The notes beneath the pieces are model-generated. The model saw only the letters and a program-made list of their open reading frames with translations, was not told the origin of the DNA and did no database searches. Below, piece after piece: positions 24,077-35,032 of a stretch of 64,000 nt of DNA (within the stretch, counting starts at the first letter, position 1; every line of letters starts with the position of its first letter). The stretch comes from Bullera alba (Eukaryota; Basidiomycota; Tremellomycetes; Tremellales; Bulleraceae): NCBI GenBank assembly GCA_001600095.1, contig BCIX01000007.1:682001-746000 (forward strand). Direction: 5' to 3'. The translations under genes were made by a program, and so were the position numbers.

Positions 24077-25483
24077 ATGAGCGTTTCCGCCCCGAGTTCA
24101 GTGAGTCCCTCGTTCTTGCTCACCTTCCTCCTCCTTCCAGATTTTCCTCATGAACTCACCTCCCCCATCCTTTCTCCATTCCACGTCTTCACCCTTCCTC
24201 ATCTCCTTCAGCTTCCGCATCTCCCACATCTCGCATCTTCCGCATCTTCCTCATCTTCCTCGTCTTTCTCTACATCCTCACCTGCTTCATCTGCCTCACC
24301 AGCTTCATCGACCTCATCTTCTGCATGATCTTCAGCCATCCGCATCCTCCCACGTCGAGCTCGCGGCAACAACAATGAAACCGTGCTGACTTGCCGTTAG
24401 ACGATGGGCACACACATCAGCGATGAGGTACGAATCTCCGACATCGAGCCGGCCGACTCCGCCATGCGCAGGGTACTCGAGAACCCGGATGTCCTCGGTT
24501 GCATTTTCGACTACTGCGATATGAAGGACCTCGATCAGATTAGCTTGGTGGATCGATTCTTCGAGGCCGCTTCCGCATCAAGAATGTACAGGAGGGTGGT
24601 CATGAATGCTGAGAGCTGGCGGTGTGCGGATTCGACACTTCGTAACGGAACTCCAACACCTCGACAGATTGGATATTTGGCGTATGCTCGAGGTCTACAC
24701 ATCTCTGGCGAGCAGAATCAGCGAGTCAGTTACTATTTGAGCTCATGCTCCTTCGCGGGAGTCAAACTCGTCCAGCTCTACCCACCATCGACAGCTCCCA
24801 CCGGCACCGTCGAGACCGACAATCAAGACAGAGAAAACGACCAAAACCTCGCCGAGATGTTGAACACGACCCCGGGTTTTTCCCCCGACACCGTGGTGGA
24901 CATGTTTAGTATGACGCTCCGTTCCAACTACGGTCGCCTGTCAGATAGACCCCCAAGGGATAAGGAACGCCCCGGAACGCTCAGTCACTCTGCGACCAGG
25001 CTCGTCACGGATGCCGACTGTCTTGAGAACGCGATCGGCCAGCAGCTCAAGTCCAGACGTGGGCAAAAGAAACCTCTTCTTCGCGCCTCCTATCCCAATC
25101 TATCGGAGATAGTCATGTGGCTGAGATGCGAGCCCACCTACTGCCGCCTTCTGAATATGGTGTTCGCCCTCGTCGAGAATGGCTACAAGGTGGTTCTGGC
25201 TGGATATCAAGAACGAAGTCACGACAAGGAATACATCAAGGGGGAGTTGCTTGGGGCAAGGAGAAAGGGGATACCCAAGCCAGTGCCGGGCTACGACCAG
25301 CTTGTCGATACTCTTGCCGACAGGGTTCACAAAATCTCCCTCAGAGAGTTCTATGCTTTGCCATATTGCGGGTACCATGGGACTGCAGAATACATTAAAA
25401 GGGAAATCAAGGAAGAAGAGAGATTTTACCGAGCTCAACACATCACCATGCGCCACGATTCTAGGGGTGATGAGAGGCTGTAG
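24077..25483 (+). CDS. F-box-like protein, array copy 1 (intact)
   Basis: Predicted 368 residues from exons 24077-24100 and 24401-25483. The first exon encodes only MSVSAPSS, and the 300-nt intron is unusually long and pyrimidine-rich. Residues about 35-75 (VLENPDVLGCIFDYCDMKDL, then ISLVDRFFEAAS and MYRRV) fit the F-box helix pattern (start, IL-x-Y-CD, LSLV-x-RFF). The remainder is a family-specific domain with conserved LYPNLSEIVMWL-like, ENGYKVVLAGYQE, VHKISLREFYALPY and a terminal MRHDS. F-box proteins normally act as substrate receptors of SCF ubiquitin ligases through Skp1; here this is inferred from the motif only. Copies 3 and 4 share the whole architecture. A 3' UTR intron follows at 25656-25719. 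The start codon was chosen because copy 3 has the matching ATGAGCGT exon. Confidence 0.78.
24112..24330 (+). repeat. Pyrimidine-rich CATCTTCCT-type imperfect repeat in intron 1 of copy 1
   Basis: Nearly pure C/T with scattered A, built of variants of CATCTTCCTC. It fills most of intron 1 of copy 1. Copy 3 has a homologous tract, whereas copies 2, 4 and 5 have short introns at the same place. Confidence 0.8.
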
Positions 25484-25655
25484 GCCAGTCTGTTATCGAT
25501 TGCAAACGGTCGACTAAGGCACGGTCGACGGCTGGACTTGAGGGGAGGACGAAGTGATAGAAGGTCTTCTGTCGGGAGAATGAACAGTTCTGAGTAGATT
25601 CGAGGGGAATGAAGAGGAGATTCTCAGGAGCAAGACGATTCGGTTGTGTCTAATC

Positions 25656-25719
25656 GTGAGTATCGCGCCTCATTGTATGATTGACCACGAGCTGACTCCA
25701 ATCTGTGTTTCGATACTAG
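25656..25719 (+). other. 3' UTR intron of array copy 1
   Basis: GTGAGTATCGCG donor, a GCTGACT branch-like site and a TACTAG acceptor define a 64-nt intron starting 172 nt after the stop codon. Equivalent introns sit in all other copies. Confidence 0.65.
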
Positions 25720-26442
25720 CGTCTTGCCCATTCAACAACACCTCGCAGCCGCACAAGCGTCCAACGGCCAACGCCTGTTCTAGCTTCTCGTTCGACGACT
25801 CACTGGCGGACCACCTTGTGCACAACTTCTCAGAACACTCGATGGGACTGAAAGCTGGACATGGAAGACTGGTGGCACGATGTTAGATAGCATGGGGAGG
25901 CAGAATAATATGCTGAGGTCAGGATGGGGTGAAAGGTATGGGACGGATGTGAGATCCGCATAGGTCGTTAGTTCGATCCGGCGATTTCGAAACACGGCGG
26001 ACGCTGTGCGGCTTGTGACATGCGGTGCGATTGTATTCGGGCGGTAGCGTCCCTGATATTGTTTGAAAAGTTGCATATAGAAGTTGTAGTCGATGGTGTA
26101 GATGGAGAACACGGTAGCATGTCGATCTCCCATCGTCGCCGGCTCAGCACCCAGCACTGCCAGCAGGGCTTAGCGCTCTCATCGATCTCACGCAATTGAT
26201 TCCGGCTCTTGCGATCTCGTTGTGCAGCGCTTCATGCTGCTTGTTTCCAACTTGTTTCACCGCTGCTAACTTCCAGTCGACCTTCAACTTTCAATTGCTT
26301 CGTACGCTTCGCTGCAATGTATTGACCTTGAGACTCGTTGCACATCAGCAACCGCCTGCCAAACGAAAAATACCGTCACGGCTGTGGTAGTAAGTTCCCT
26401 GCCGATCATCTCCACTCGCCGTGCTCACTTGCCGTTCCGTAG
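25720..26442. other. Spacer between array copies 1 and 2
   Basis: Contains the downstream part of the copy 1 transcript and the upstream region of copy 2. No independent gene is seen. The GTAAGT at about 26391 and the TAG at 26440-26442 correspond to the first intron of the other copies, but the exon before it has no usable ATG in frame. Confidence 0.4.
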
Positions 26443-27612
26443 ACGATGGCCCAACAGACTAGCAATGAAGTACGGCTCTCAACTATCGAGCCGCAGGATT
26501 CCGCCAGGCGTACGGTACTTGGCAACCCAGAACTACTCGACTCGTCCTCGACCACTGCGATTTGCGGGCGTTGGTCGGTATGAGCGCCGTGAATCGATTA
26601 TTGGAAGCTGCCTCCGCACCACGAATATACAGGGCGGTGGACCTGTCTAGTCCGGATCCCGAGATCCCTGAGCGGAAGTTACCTCTCTCCTCATGTCATG
26701 GAACTCCGACAGCAAGACAGATCAAGAATCTATCCCACGCTCGAGCCATATACATGCTCTCTGACGAGATCGAGTATGATCTGACCTCGTGCTCGTTTGC
26801 CAGAGTCGAGGTTGTGCAGTTTGGGTCAGGCAGAACTGAGGAATTACGCCGATGACATGGAGGAGCCTATAAAGCGGGCGGAGCGGTTGGCTAAGAACAT
26901 GTCCAAGTGCCCGGGATTGCGGCCCATTACCGTGATGGACCCATTAGGTATCACACTACCCTTCGTCACAAGCGATTATTGTTGGGAACGTTGGGAGGTT
27001 CATCAGTCCAGATTCTGCGACTTACCGAATCATCACACCACCAGGCTGGTCACATGTATGGACCCGCTATTCATTCCGCTTAACCACTGGCTACGAGACC
27101 CCGGAGACGGCCCAATCGATGAATCCTTCAGATGGAGAACACTCCTGCAGGCCCTCTACCCCAATCTGTCGGAGGTAGTCATGCTCATCGATAAAGGGGA
27201 GTACTATCCCGGAATCCTACAAGTCTCGCTCGACCTTGTCGAGGACGGCTACAAGGTGGTCTTGGCTGGCTATCAGGAACAAAACCACGATAGGGAGTAC
27301 GTCATGAAGAGATCGCTTGCCGTCATGAAGACTCTCGATGCAGTCTTAGGCTTCCCACACTTGCGCCGGCGAATGCCGGATGTCAACGCACTCGTCGACA
27401 ATCTGGTCGACAGAGTCCGCAAGATCTCCCTGCGCGAGTTCTACGCTTCGCCCTATGGCCGATATTATGACCGTGTAGGCAGTATGGGCTATTTTGTCGA
27501 CAAGGAGGAGGAGTTCTACCGCGAACGATCGATCATAATGCGCTACAAATCACAGCGCTCGGAATCACGTCAGGCAGTAGTCGACTTCGCGATTGCACCC
27601 GATCATCAATGA
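26443..27612 (+). pseudogene. F-box-like protein, array copy 2 (frameshifted)
   Basis: Same family as copy 1, but the reading frame is broken at least twice. Reading from the ATG at 26446 (MAQQTSNE) gives the expected start up to PELLD. Then one base appears to be missing near 26542, because the continuation VLDHCDLRALVGMSAVNRL is in another frame. A second shift lies between about 26815 and 26840, after SFARVEVVQFG; the next frame then runs open to the TGA at 27610-27612 with the family blocks LYPNLSEVVMLI, EDGYKVVLAGYQEQ and VRKISLREFYASPY. The expected first-exon ATG is also missing. The C-terminal 260 codons are well preserved, so decay is recent or the breaks are sequencing errors. Confidence 0.72.
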
Positions 27613-27760
27613 AGCGCTCAAGGCGGGACCGCGGAACGAGGACAGGGCGTCTCTTGGGGGAGGGGGGAGGAAGGAGTGGGTCTAGTGTCGTGGGAAGATT
27701 CGATATAGGCGAGGAACAGAGCTCGAACCGTCGTGTGGATACTGTGTGTAGCTGTGAGTC

Positions 27761-27818
27761 GTGAGTACCGCATTATCCATTGATTGCTCGATCACTGACT
27801 CGCGTCGCTCCCCTTCAG
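27761..27818 (+). other. 3' UTR intron of array copy 2
   Basis: GTGAGTACCGCA donor, CACTGACT branch-like site and CCCCTTCAG acceptor (58 nt) begin 148 nt after the stop codon, at the position equivalent to the other copies. Confidence 0.6.
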
Positions 27819-28699
27819 TACAGTGTTTCAGCGGCCCCACCCAGCACATGATCTCGACCACGCTCGTGACCGGAATCAATGAGACGACCTTTCGCTCGCT
27901 CCTCCTTGCGAACACATCACTCGAGGTATCACTCGAGACTACCATGGTGTGCATCGGCGACATGGATTCAGGGAGACATCAATGCCAGTTCTAAGACTGA
28001 GCTTCGCGGATCGGATACGAGAGGAGGTCAACACGAAGGGAGGAAGCTAGAGTTTTGAACCAAGCTGTGCGAATGAGAGCTTCTGCTTGGAGTCTGGAAA
28101 TGGCACGCCAGCTCGACGGACACTCGACCAGGTATAGGCTCGTTCCAGCGTTTCAGCTCGCTCAATCGGCAGACCGGCCGACTCCCTCCGAGACCGACCC
28201 GCTGGCTGGAGAGAAGGACTTGCTTTCGCTCGTTGAGTTGCCCGATACGTGCTTCGACTTGTTGATGGAGCTCCTTGGTTTGGAAGTGGACCTAGCAAGA
28301 GAGGCCGAGAAAGGCTACTCTGGCGATCACTCTCGTCCCCCAAGTGCCTGAGTCCGTCCTCATGCTTGACGAGACGGCATGGAACCGCTCTGGATGGGGA
28401 TGCAGAGTCGATACCGAGGTGGAGAGTTGGAGCATGTAAGATATGTGTACCCGACAAAGTGGGCTCGTGCGTTGATGGCCTCACGTTCTCACTCATATTC
28501 AACCCTCACTCAAATTGCTCCCGCTGCATCGAATTCATCCTCTCGTCGACTCACTCATTCTTAGGCGGGGTGATCTTTACATCCGTCATCGTACAGCAAC
28601 GTAGCAACTGAGCTGCGTACAACAGCTACCTTTGCTGTATCAAGATCGACCTCAGAACTGATCATTGTGGTACACTACGCCACAAAGCGCCGCCGCACT

Positions 28700-30069
28700 A
28701 TGAGCGTCTCCAAGGCCGATACAGTTGTGGGTACCTCGTCTTTCCTCACCTTTCTTTCCTCTCGTCATCATCTTCCTCATCTTCCTCATCTTCCTCACCG
28801 TCATCGTCGTTCCTTTTCCTTCCTCACCTTCCTTATATCATCCTTCCCCTTCCTACTCGTTTTCCTCACATTCCTCATGCTTCCTCTTCTTCCTCCCCCA
28901 TTCTCGTCCTTCCATGCAGAGCTCTGCTTGCTTCTAATGATACGTCCGTGCTGACTCATCTTTAGACAATGGACCCGCATATCAGCGACCAGAGACAGAT
29001 CTTCGACATCGAGCCAGCCGACTCCGCCAGGCGCAGGGTGCTCGAGACCCCGGATCTCGTTGACTGTATCCTCGACTACTGCGATATGCAGCATCTCAAT
29101 GCAATCAGCTTGGTGAATCGATTCTTCGAAGCCACTTCCGCACCAAGAATGTACAGGGTAATGACCCTGTATCCTTCGCACTGGGAATGTGGAACTTGGA
29201 CAACTGGTAACGGTACTCCTACGTCCCGACAAATCGGATACATGTCATATGCTCGAGTTTTCCTCATCTGTTGCAAGCAGGATCAGCGGATAAGATACGA
29301 CTTGAGCTCGTGCTGCTTCCCGGAAGTCGAGGTTGTGCAATTCTTTTTATCATCGCCTGGTTCCAATGGCACCTCCGACACCGTCAGCCTGGATAGATAC
29401 AACGACCAGAACCTCGCCGAGATGCTCAACAAGATCCCCGATTTCCTTCCCAACACCGTGGTGAACAGAACATGTGCATCCTTCCGTCTGGACAGTGATG
29501 TACAATCCAATGATCTGCTTTCAGAGTACAAGAAGTGCCCTGGAACACTCAGTCCCTCTGCGACGAGGCTCGTCACACATGAAGGCTACCTTTGGCCCGC
29601 GATAATCAGGTTCATGGGAGCCGATACAATCGCTAAAGCTGTGGAAGGCATTCCGCTCTTGCAAGCCTTATACCCCCGGCTGTCGGAGATAGTCATGTGG
29701 CTGAGATGCGAGCCCACTCACTGCTCCATACTGAAACTGGTGTTTCTCCTCGTCGAAAACGGCTACAAGGTGGTTCTGGCTGGATATCAAGGACGAAGTC
29801 ACGACAAAAGACACATCAAGAAGGAGTTGCTTAATACAACGGCGGCAGATGTACCGGAGTTAGTGGCGGACTTTGACCAGCTTGTCGATACTCTTGCCGA
29901 CAGGGTCCACAAAATCTCACTCAGGGAGTTCTACGCTCTACCTTATTGCGGATACCATGGACCTGCAGACTACATCGACGCGGAAATCAAGCGAGAAGAG
30001 GACTATTACCTCGATCGATCGATTCCGATGCGCCACGATTCCAAGGACAATGGGAAGCAGAACTCGTAG
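28700..30069 (+). CDS. F-box-like protein, array copy 3 (intact)
   Basis: Predicted 376 residues from exons 28700-28726 and 28966-30069, with a 239-nt pyrimidine-rich first intron. It begins MSVSKADTV and continues TMDPHISDQRQIFDIEPADS, closely matching copy 1. The F-box-like segment is VLETPDLVDCILDYCDMQHL with ISLVNRFFEATS. Its C-terminal domain carries LYPRLSEIVMWLRCEPTHC, ENGYKVVLAGYQGRSHDK, VHKISLREFYALPYCGYHG and MRHDS. It is the closest relative of copy 1 in the array by sequence and by intron 1, so copies 1 and 3 probably arose from one duplication. A role as SCF substrate receptor is inference from the motif only. Confidence 0.78.
28738..28905 (+). repeat. Pyrimidine-rich repeat in intron 1 of copy 3
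   Basis: CATCTTCCT-type imperfect repeats on the plus strand, homologous to the tract at 24112-24330 and in the same intron position. Confidence 0.78.
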
Positions 30070-30243
30070 TCGACTTTGCGACTGCAGATATCGATCATCA
30101 ATCAATGGAGTAATCGAGGACAAGATCACGGAGACATGGATGGGTCGATACCCCGAAGGGGAGTCTGGGTGTCCCGTGGAGGTGCGATGCAGGCGAAGAA
30201 TAGAATCAGGACCGTCGTGGTGTGACTGTGTATACTGTGGATA

Positions 30244-30303
30244 GTGAGTTTCGCGCTCTACATTGCCTAGTCAGTCACTGATTCACGTCTCCCTCAATTG
30301 CAG
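30244..30303 (+). other. 3' UTR intron of array copy 3
   Basis: GTGAGTTTCGCG donor, CACTGATT branch-like site and CAATTGCAG acceptor (60 nt) begin 174 nt after the stop codon. Confidence 0.62.
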
Positions 30304-31210
30304 TCTTACAGCGGACCCGTCGAGTGCATAATCTGAGTGACACCCGTAACCCAAATCAACGAAACATCATGACAATCACTATTCACTCCACCTCCTCACG
30401 AGACAGATCACTCGAGACTACGAGAATGGAGTCATGGAACATGCATCAAGCCGTCAACGACTCAATCATCAATTCATCAGCATCACGGATCACCATCGTC
30501 GGCTATCAGGACCTTCAGCGGTAACGATCCAAGCTTCCCTCGAGACGATGGGTACTGGAAGGGAAGACGTGAGGAATGAGGCGGAAGAGGACACTGTCAA
30601 GGAGGTTGTGTAGTCAGCGGATCTGTCGGAGGGCGAAGTCTGCGGATAAACCACCGGCATCAGGTGAGGCGGGCCCATATATATGCTGACACAGTGATGG
30701 ATCCGTCGATGCCCAAATGTCAACCAGTGGTCAGCGCTATGGATGCGAGTCTGTGACACCGTCAGTATGGGGTGCTAACGAGCGTTGCTTGATTCTCCGA
30801 ATGACGAGAGCGCCAGCTGGATAGCACACTTACGCATGCATTCAGTACGTAGTGTATGCACGCCCACCCGCTCACCGTCGAAGTCCGAAGCTCCAATGCT
30901 TCGGCTGAGCTGGCTGGACGGCATGCTGCATGCGCCGTAGACGGGCCGAGCTTGAGTTCCCACGATGAGTGCGGGTTGACCGAATCCGATTGGCCATGGC
31001 CGAAGCGCCCGAAGGCGCTGGTCGGGATGGAGATGTGATTACGATTGTTTTACGTTACACTTACTAGTACTATTACTATCGCCAGTCCACTACGGCAGTG
31101 ATCCGAAGAATCAAGCAGTCCCCTGCAGTACCAAGCAAAGCCACCAGCTACCGCGTCTATCTCGAGATCATATCTGAGGCTTGTCAACGTGGGCGTGGCT
31201 ATACCCAGAC
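30304..31210. other. Spacer between array copies 3 and 4
   Basis: The first about 150 bp are similar to the sequence following the copy 2 3' UTR intron (shared CAGCGG.CCC, AATCAA.GA and CACTCGAGACTAC elements in order), so the duplicated unit extends beyond the intron. The rest shows no gene. A run of TACTAGTACTATTACTAT lies near 31058. Confidence 0.4.
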
Positions 31211-32428
31211 ATGGGCGTTACTACTAGCGCCTCTGATCCCATTCCCGACTATGTTGTGAGTGCTTCCTTGACCCATATCGAAGACGATGCCGTACTCACT
31301 TGCCATTAGGAAATAGAATCGCTTACCAGCGATAAGGGTGAGATATCAGAGAAGGAGCCAAAGGAGTCTGCCATGCGCACGGTGCTCGAGAGCTCAGATC
31401 TCCTCGATGTCCTCTTCGAACACTGCGATGCGACCACTCTGGTCCAGCTCAGCTCGGTAAACCGATTATTCGAAGCCGCCTCCGCGCCAATAATATACAG
31501 AAATGTCGACCTGAGTGTCACGGGTAGACGGTTTGATGGAAAGACGACTCTCTCCTCCTCCGACGGCAATCCCACACAACGACAGATCGACCACCTATTT
31601 CACGCTCGAGCCATGTACTTGCTCCCCGAGGAGATCCACTATGATCTGGGCTGGTGCTATTTTGCTGGAGTAGAGGTCGTGGAGGTTGCGCTGGATGAAG
31701 CTGCACTCTCGACCCAAATCGACTCCGACGAGGAACAATTCGAGCAGGAGATGAGGCTGGCCGATCTGGTGGCTGTGAACATGGCCAAATGCCCGGAACT
31801 ACGCCCTAATACCGTTATAGACTGTCTTGCCTTCACCATCCTGGTCGGTCGGAGAGATCATGGGTATCGGCTGCCTCCAGAAGGCGAAGAATTTGCCGGC
31901 GTCACCAGCTACCACATCACCAGGCTAGTCACGGAACTATCCTGTCTTACCAAAGCGCTCGACGACCAGGTGCTGCTCAACTCGACCGACATGGATGGGA
32001 GAAGGAAGACCCTCCTGCATGTTTCATATCCCAACTTGCTTGAGATCGTCATACACGTCAGCGAGAACCCACGCTACTACGATCTAATACGGACCTGCCT
32101 TATACTCGTCGAGGATGGCTACACGGTGATCTTGGTCGGATACCAGGAACAGAATCACGGCAGGGAACATGTCAGAAACAAGTTGATCGACCTGATACAA
32201 AGACCCTTCTCCCCGGTCCCGCTGGACGCAGCGCGAGATATCGATAGCCTCGTCGACAACCTGGTCGATAGAGTTCACAAAATCTCTCTCAGAGAGTTCT
32301 ACGCTTTACCCTATGGCCGTTATTATGGACCCGCAAAATACCACAACTCCGATATTCAGCGCGAGGAGAAGTATTACCGCGATCAATCGATTACGATGCG
32401 CCACAACTCCAACGTTGGTGTCAGGTAG
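31211..32428 (+). CDS. F-box-like protein, array copy 4 (intact)
   Basis: Predicted 387 residues from exons 31211-31255 (MGVTTSASDPIPDYV) and 31310-32428, with a short 54-nt first intron. The F-box-like segment is VLESSDLLDVLFEHCDATTL with QLSSVNRLFEAAS and IIYRNVDLS. The C-terminal family domain is complete: YPNLLEIVIHVSE, EDGYTVILVGYQEQNHGREHV, VHKISLREFYALPYGRYYG and the terminal MRHNS. It is closer to copies 2 and 5 than to 1 and 3 in several blocks (YGRYY, NHxREHV). The in-frame first exon and the shared splice phase support the start at 31211. Confidence 0.76.
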
Positions 32429-32597
32429 ATATCGACTGTGTGGTCGCCATCCTCGTCATTGACGGAGAGTTCGAGTACGGGACCGCGGACACCAGGACGT
32501 GGAGGTGTCTTTATAGGAAGTCTGGAGTTGTGAGGAGATGCGAAGAGGCGAGGAATGGAGCCAGACCTCGTGATGCGGTTGTGATCGATCGTAATTC

Positions 32598-32659
32598 GTG
32601 AGTATCACGTTGACCCTTGACTAGTCATGCGCTGACTCTTGGTGTGTCGCTCGTTGTAG
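32598..32659 (+). other. 3' UTR intron of array copy 4
   Basis: GTGAGTATCACG donor, GCTGACTC branch-like site and GTTGTAG acceptor (62 nt) begin 169 nt after the stop codon. The foldback element starts about 140 bp further on and may lie inside the same transcript. Confidence 0.65.
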
Positions 32660-32796
32660 TCTCCAAGCGCCGAGCGGCCACGCCAAAAAGGTGCCTTCGA
32701 CACATCGGCCCTTGCCCAACTCGACGACGAGTCGCCCCCTCCTCCAACTCCTTACACAAGAATCAAGATATCCAACACGGCCATATCAGTTCACTT

Positions 32797-33045
32797 ACTC
32801 AAGACTAGGTATACATCTTTCAATAGCAGTACTGTATTAAGGGTATGCTGCTATGAAGAATGTCTTTTGGAACATATGTGCGAGACTGGCTTGGTCGGAT
32901 TTGCCTGGTGGAAACTTGTGGAAAACCTCTAAACTCTCCAAGCCCGACCAAGCCAGTCTCGCAGGTATATCCTAAAAGACATTCTTCATAGCAGCATACT
33001 CTTAGTACAGTACTGCTATTGAAAGATGTATACCTAGTCTTGAGT
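32797..33045. repeat. 249-bp foldback element (MITE-like inverted repeat)
   Basis: Two arms of about 100 bp face each other around a roughly 45-bp centre. The left arm begins ACTCAAGACTAGGTATACAT and the right arm ends with its reverse complement at 33045. Along the arms only a handful of positions differ, and at least two of these (in the GTATTAAGGG segment) would still pair as G-U in RNA. No coding capacity and no clear target-site duplication were seen. It resembles a non-autonomous foldback transposon, or a long-hairpin transcription unit if transcribed with copy 4. Confidence 0.9.
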
Positions 33046-33580
33046 CCCTTGACGACTAGCTCTGGGCGCCATTTGTCAATCTCTCAAAGCTTTCGCGGGA
33101 TGGTACGGACTGGTCTGGATGCCGAGCCAATGTGATGTCGATTCTTTCCAGCTCGATAAGCAGGATTTGGGTCGATACAGACGATCAACAATACGAGCTC
33201 AAGATTGCCAGTACGATGTTCGTGAGAGATTGCATGAGTCAGTGAATGCAAAGGGTGAATAGTGTGCAATCCTTTGCAGCGATTTGGCAGCGCTCGCTTT
33301 GGCTGGGCTGTAAGCTGCACGCGCCGGGCGAGTCAAGGTTGTCTTCCCACGATGCACGCGGATTCGCACTAGTGTAAAGGGCTGGCACGTTCAACGCTGA
33401 ATCAGGGTGCTTGTCACTGTGTCAGTACTAGTGTTCAGATGTTTGATCAGCGTCTTCACTAGCACACGCATGATCGCGACCTCGGCCTCTGCTGTGATCA
33501 TAGCCTCCACGCGAAGGCCTCACCGCACCGCAGATCAGCGACGACGGCATAAGGCGCCGTGATACCAACGTGATACCAAC

Positions 33581-34856
33581 ATGGCCTCCAAGGACAGACG
33601 CATCACGCGGGCCGCTGCAGCGCTCGAGCGCGTGAGTAATAAGATCCCCTATTCTTCATCCAGACACACGGTGACTCATCAAAGATCTCACGTAGACAAC
33701 CTACTTGCGCCATACGATGACCGAACCATATCTATCGGCAAGGCGCGGCGTGCTCGAGAGCCCGGAACTGCTTGAAATCATCTTCGACTACTGCGATATG
33801 ACAACCCTTGTTCAGATCAGCCTGGTCGATCGATTCTTCGAAGCCACCACCGCACCAATCATCTACGGCAAGGTAAATTTGAGTCACCCACAACTATACG
33901 TGAAACAGACTTCCTGGGACACATTGTTCCCTCGCCCGATGAGTGCTTGTTGGCAAATAAAGACAACACTTTCCTCGTGTGATGGCACTCTGACATCCCG
34001 ACAAGTCAGGAATATGTCCTACGCTCGAAATCTACAGATTCGCCCTGAGAAGATCCCCTATGATCTGAGCTCGTGCTCGTTCGCTAGAGTTCAAGTCCTG
34101 GAGATTCTCCCAGGTCATCAACGCGGAACCTACAGCCCTTATACATACTCCCACGAAAGATACGCCGAGAACATGAGATGGGCGGGACTGGTTGCCAACG
34201 CCATGGCCGTAATCCCGGATTTACGCCCCAGTACCGTTATTGACGAGACCGGTGTCACCTTCCCCGTCGAGCAAGGTGACCGCATAGCTGGTACGGATTT
34301 GGAGGCGGTCAAGGGATCTTCCAACACACCCAATCATCATACTATTAGGCTTGTTACAAGGGACGTCGCCATGAGCCACGCGCTTTGCAAAAACTGGGGA
34401 GCAAGGAACAAGACCACAGTATACGCAACTGGAGGAAGAAGAACCCTCCTGCATACCTTCTATCCGAACCTGGTAGAGATCGTCTTTTTCTCCCCAATAA
34501 TTCGTATGAGCACCTACAAACTCAGCTTGTCCTTGTTGAGGACGGGTACAAGGTGGTCCTGGCAGGATATCAGGAAGGAAACTGCAACCGGGAACACGTC
34601 TAGAACGAGCTTCACCGTGCAGCGCCGGCGATGTCTGGGCCGTATGCCCATAGGTTGCCGACGAACGTGAACTAACTTATCGATAATCTTATCCAAGGTC
34701 CATAAAATGTCCTACCGGGAAATCTACGCCTTGCCATATACCCGATACATGATGACTGCAAAGGTCACTGATCAATGGATTGAGGCAGAAGAGGATCATT
34801 ACCGGAGCCCACCGAAGCCTGTCGTTCACCATGTGCCACGGTTCGGAGCGTTATAG
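33581..34856 (+). pseudogene. F-box-like protein, array copy 5 (decayed 3' half)
   Basis: Exon 33581-33631 (MASKDRRITRAAAALER) joins 33696 onwards in frame (TTYLRHTMTEPYLS). An F-box-like segment follows: VLESPELLEIIFDYCDMTTL with ISLVDRFFEATT and IIYGKVNLS. The family frame is lost near 34495: the next block EDGYKVVLAGYQEGNCNREHV is in a different frame and then meets a TAG at about 34600. Further downstream VHKMSYREIYALPY and HHVPRFGAL are recognisable relics of the conserved C-terminus, ending at the TAG at 34854-34856. The first 265 codons could still make a truncated protein. A 3' UTR intron equivalent to the other copies persists at 35033-35095. Confidence 0.72.
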
Positions 34857-35032
34857 GAGGCAGTAGCTCGGCTTGGATCGCCAGTCACCGTCAATCAAGG
34901 AGGGCTCGATCTTTGGATTATGCATAGGAAGGCGAAGGGTCGGCGATCTCTCGATGCGAGACCATAGTTCTGGGAGGATTCGAGGGAGATGAAGAGGATT
35001 TTCAGCAGCACTGGTCTTGATCCTGGTCAGTC

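Noticed and set aside
25950..25985. GTTCGATCC motif resembling a tRNA B box
   Set aside because: No matching A box, stems or anticodon loop at suitable distance.
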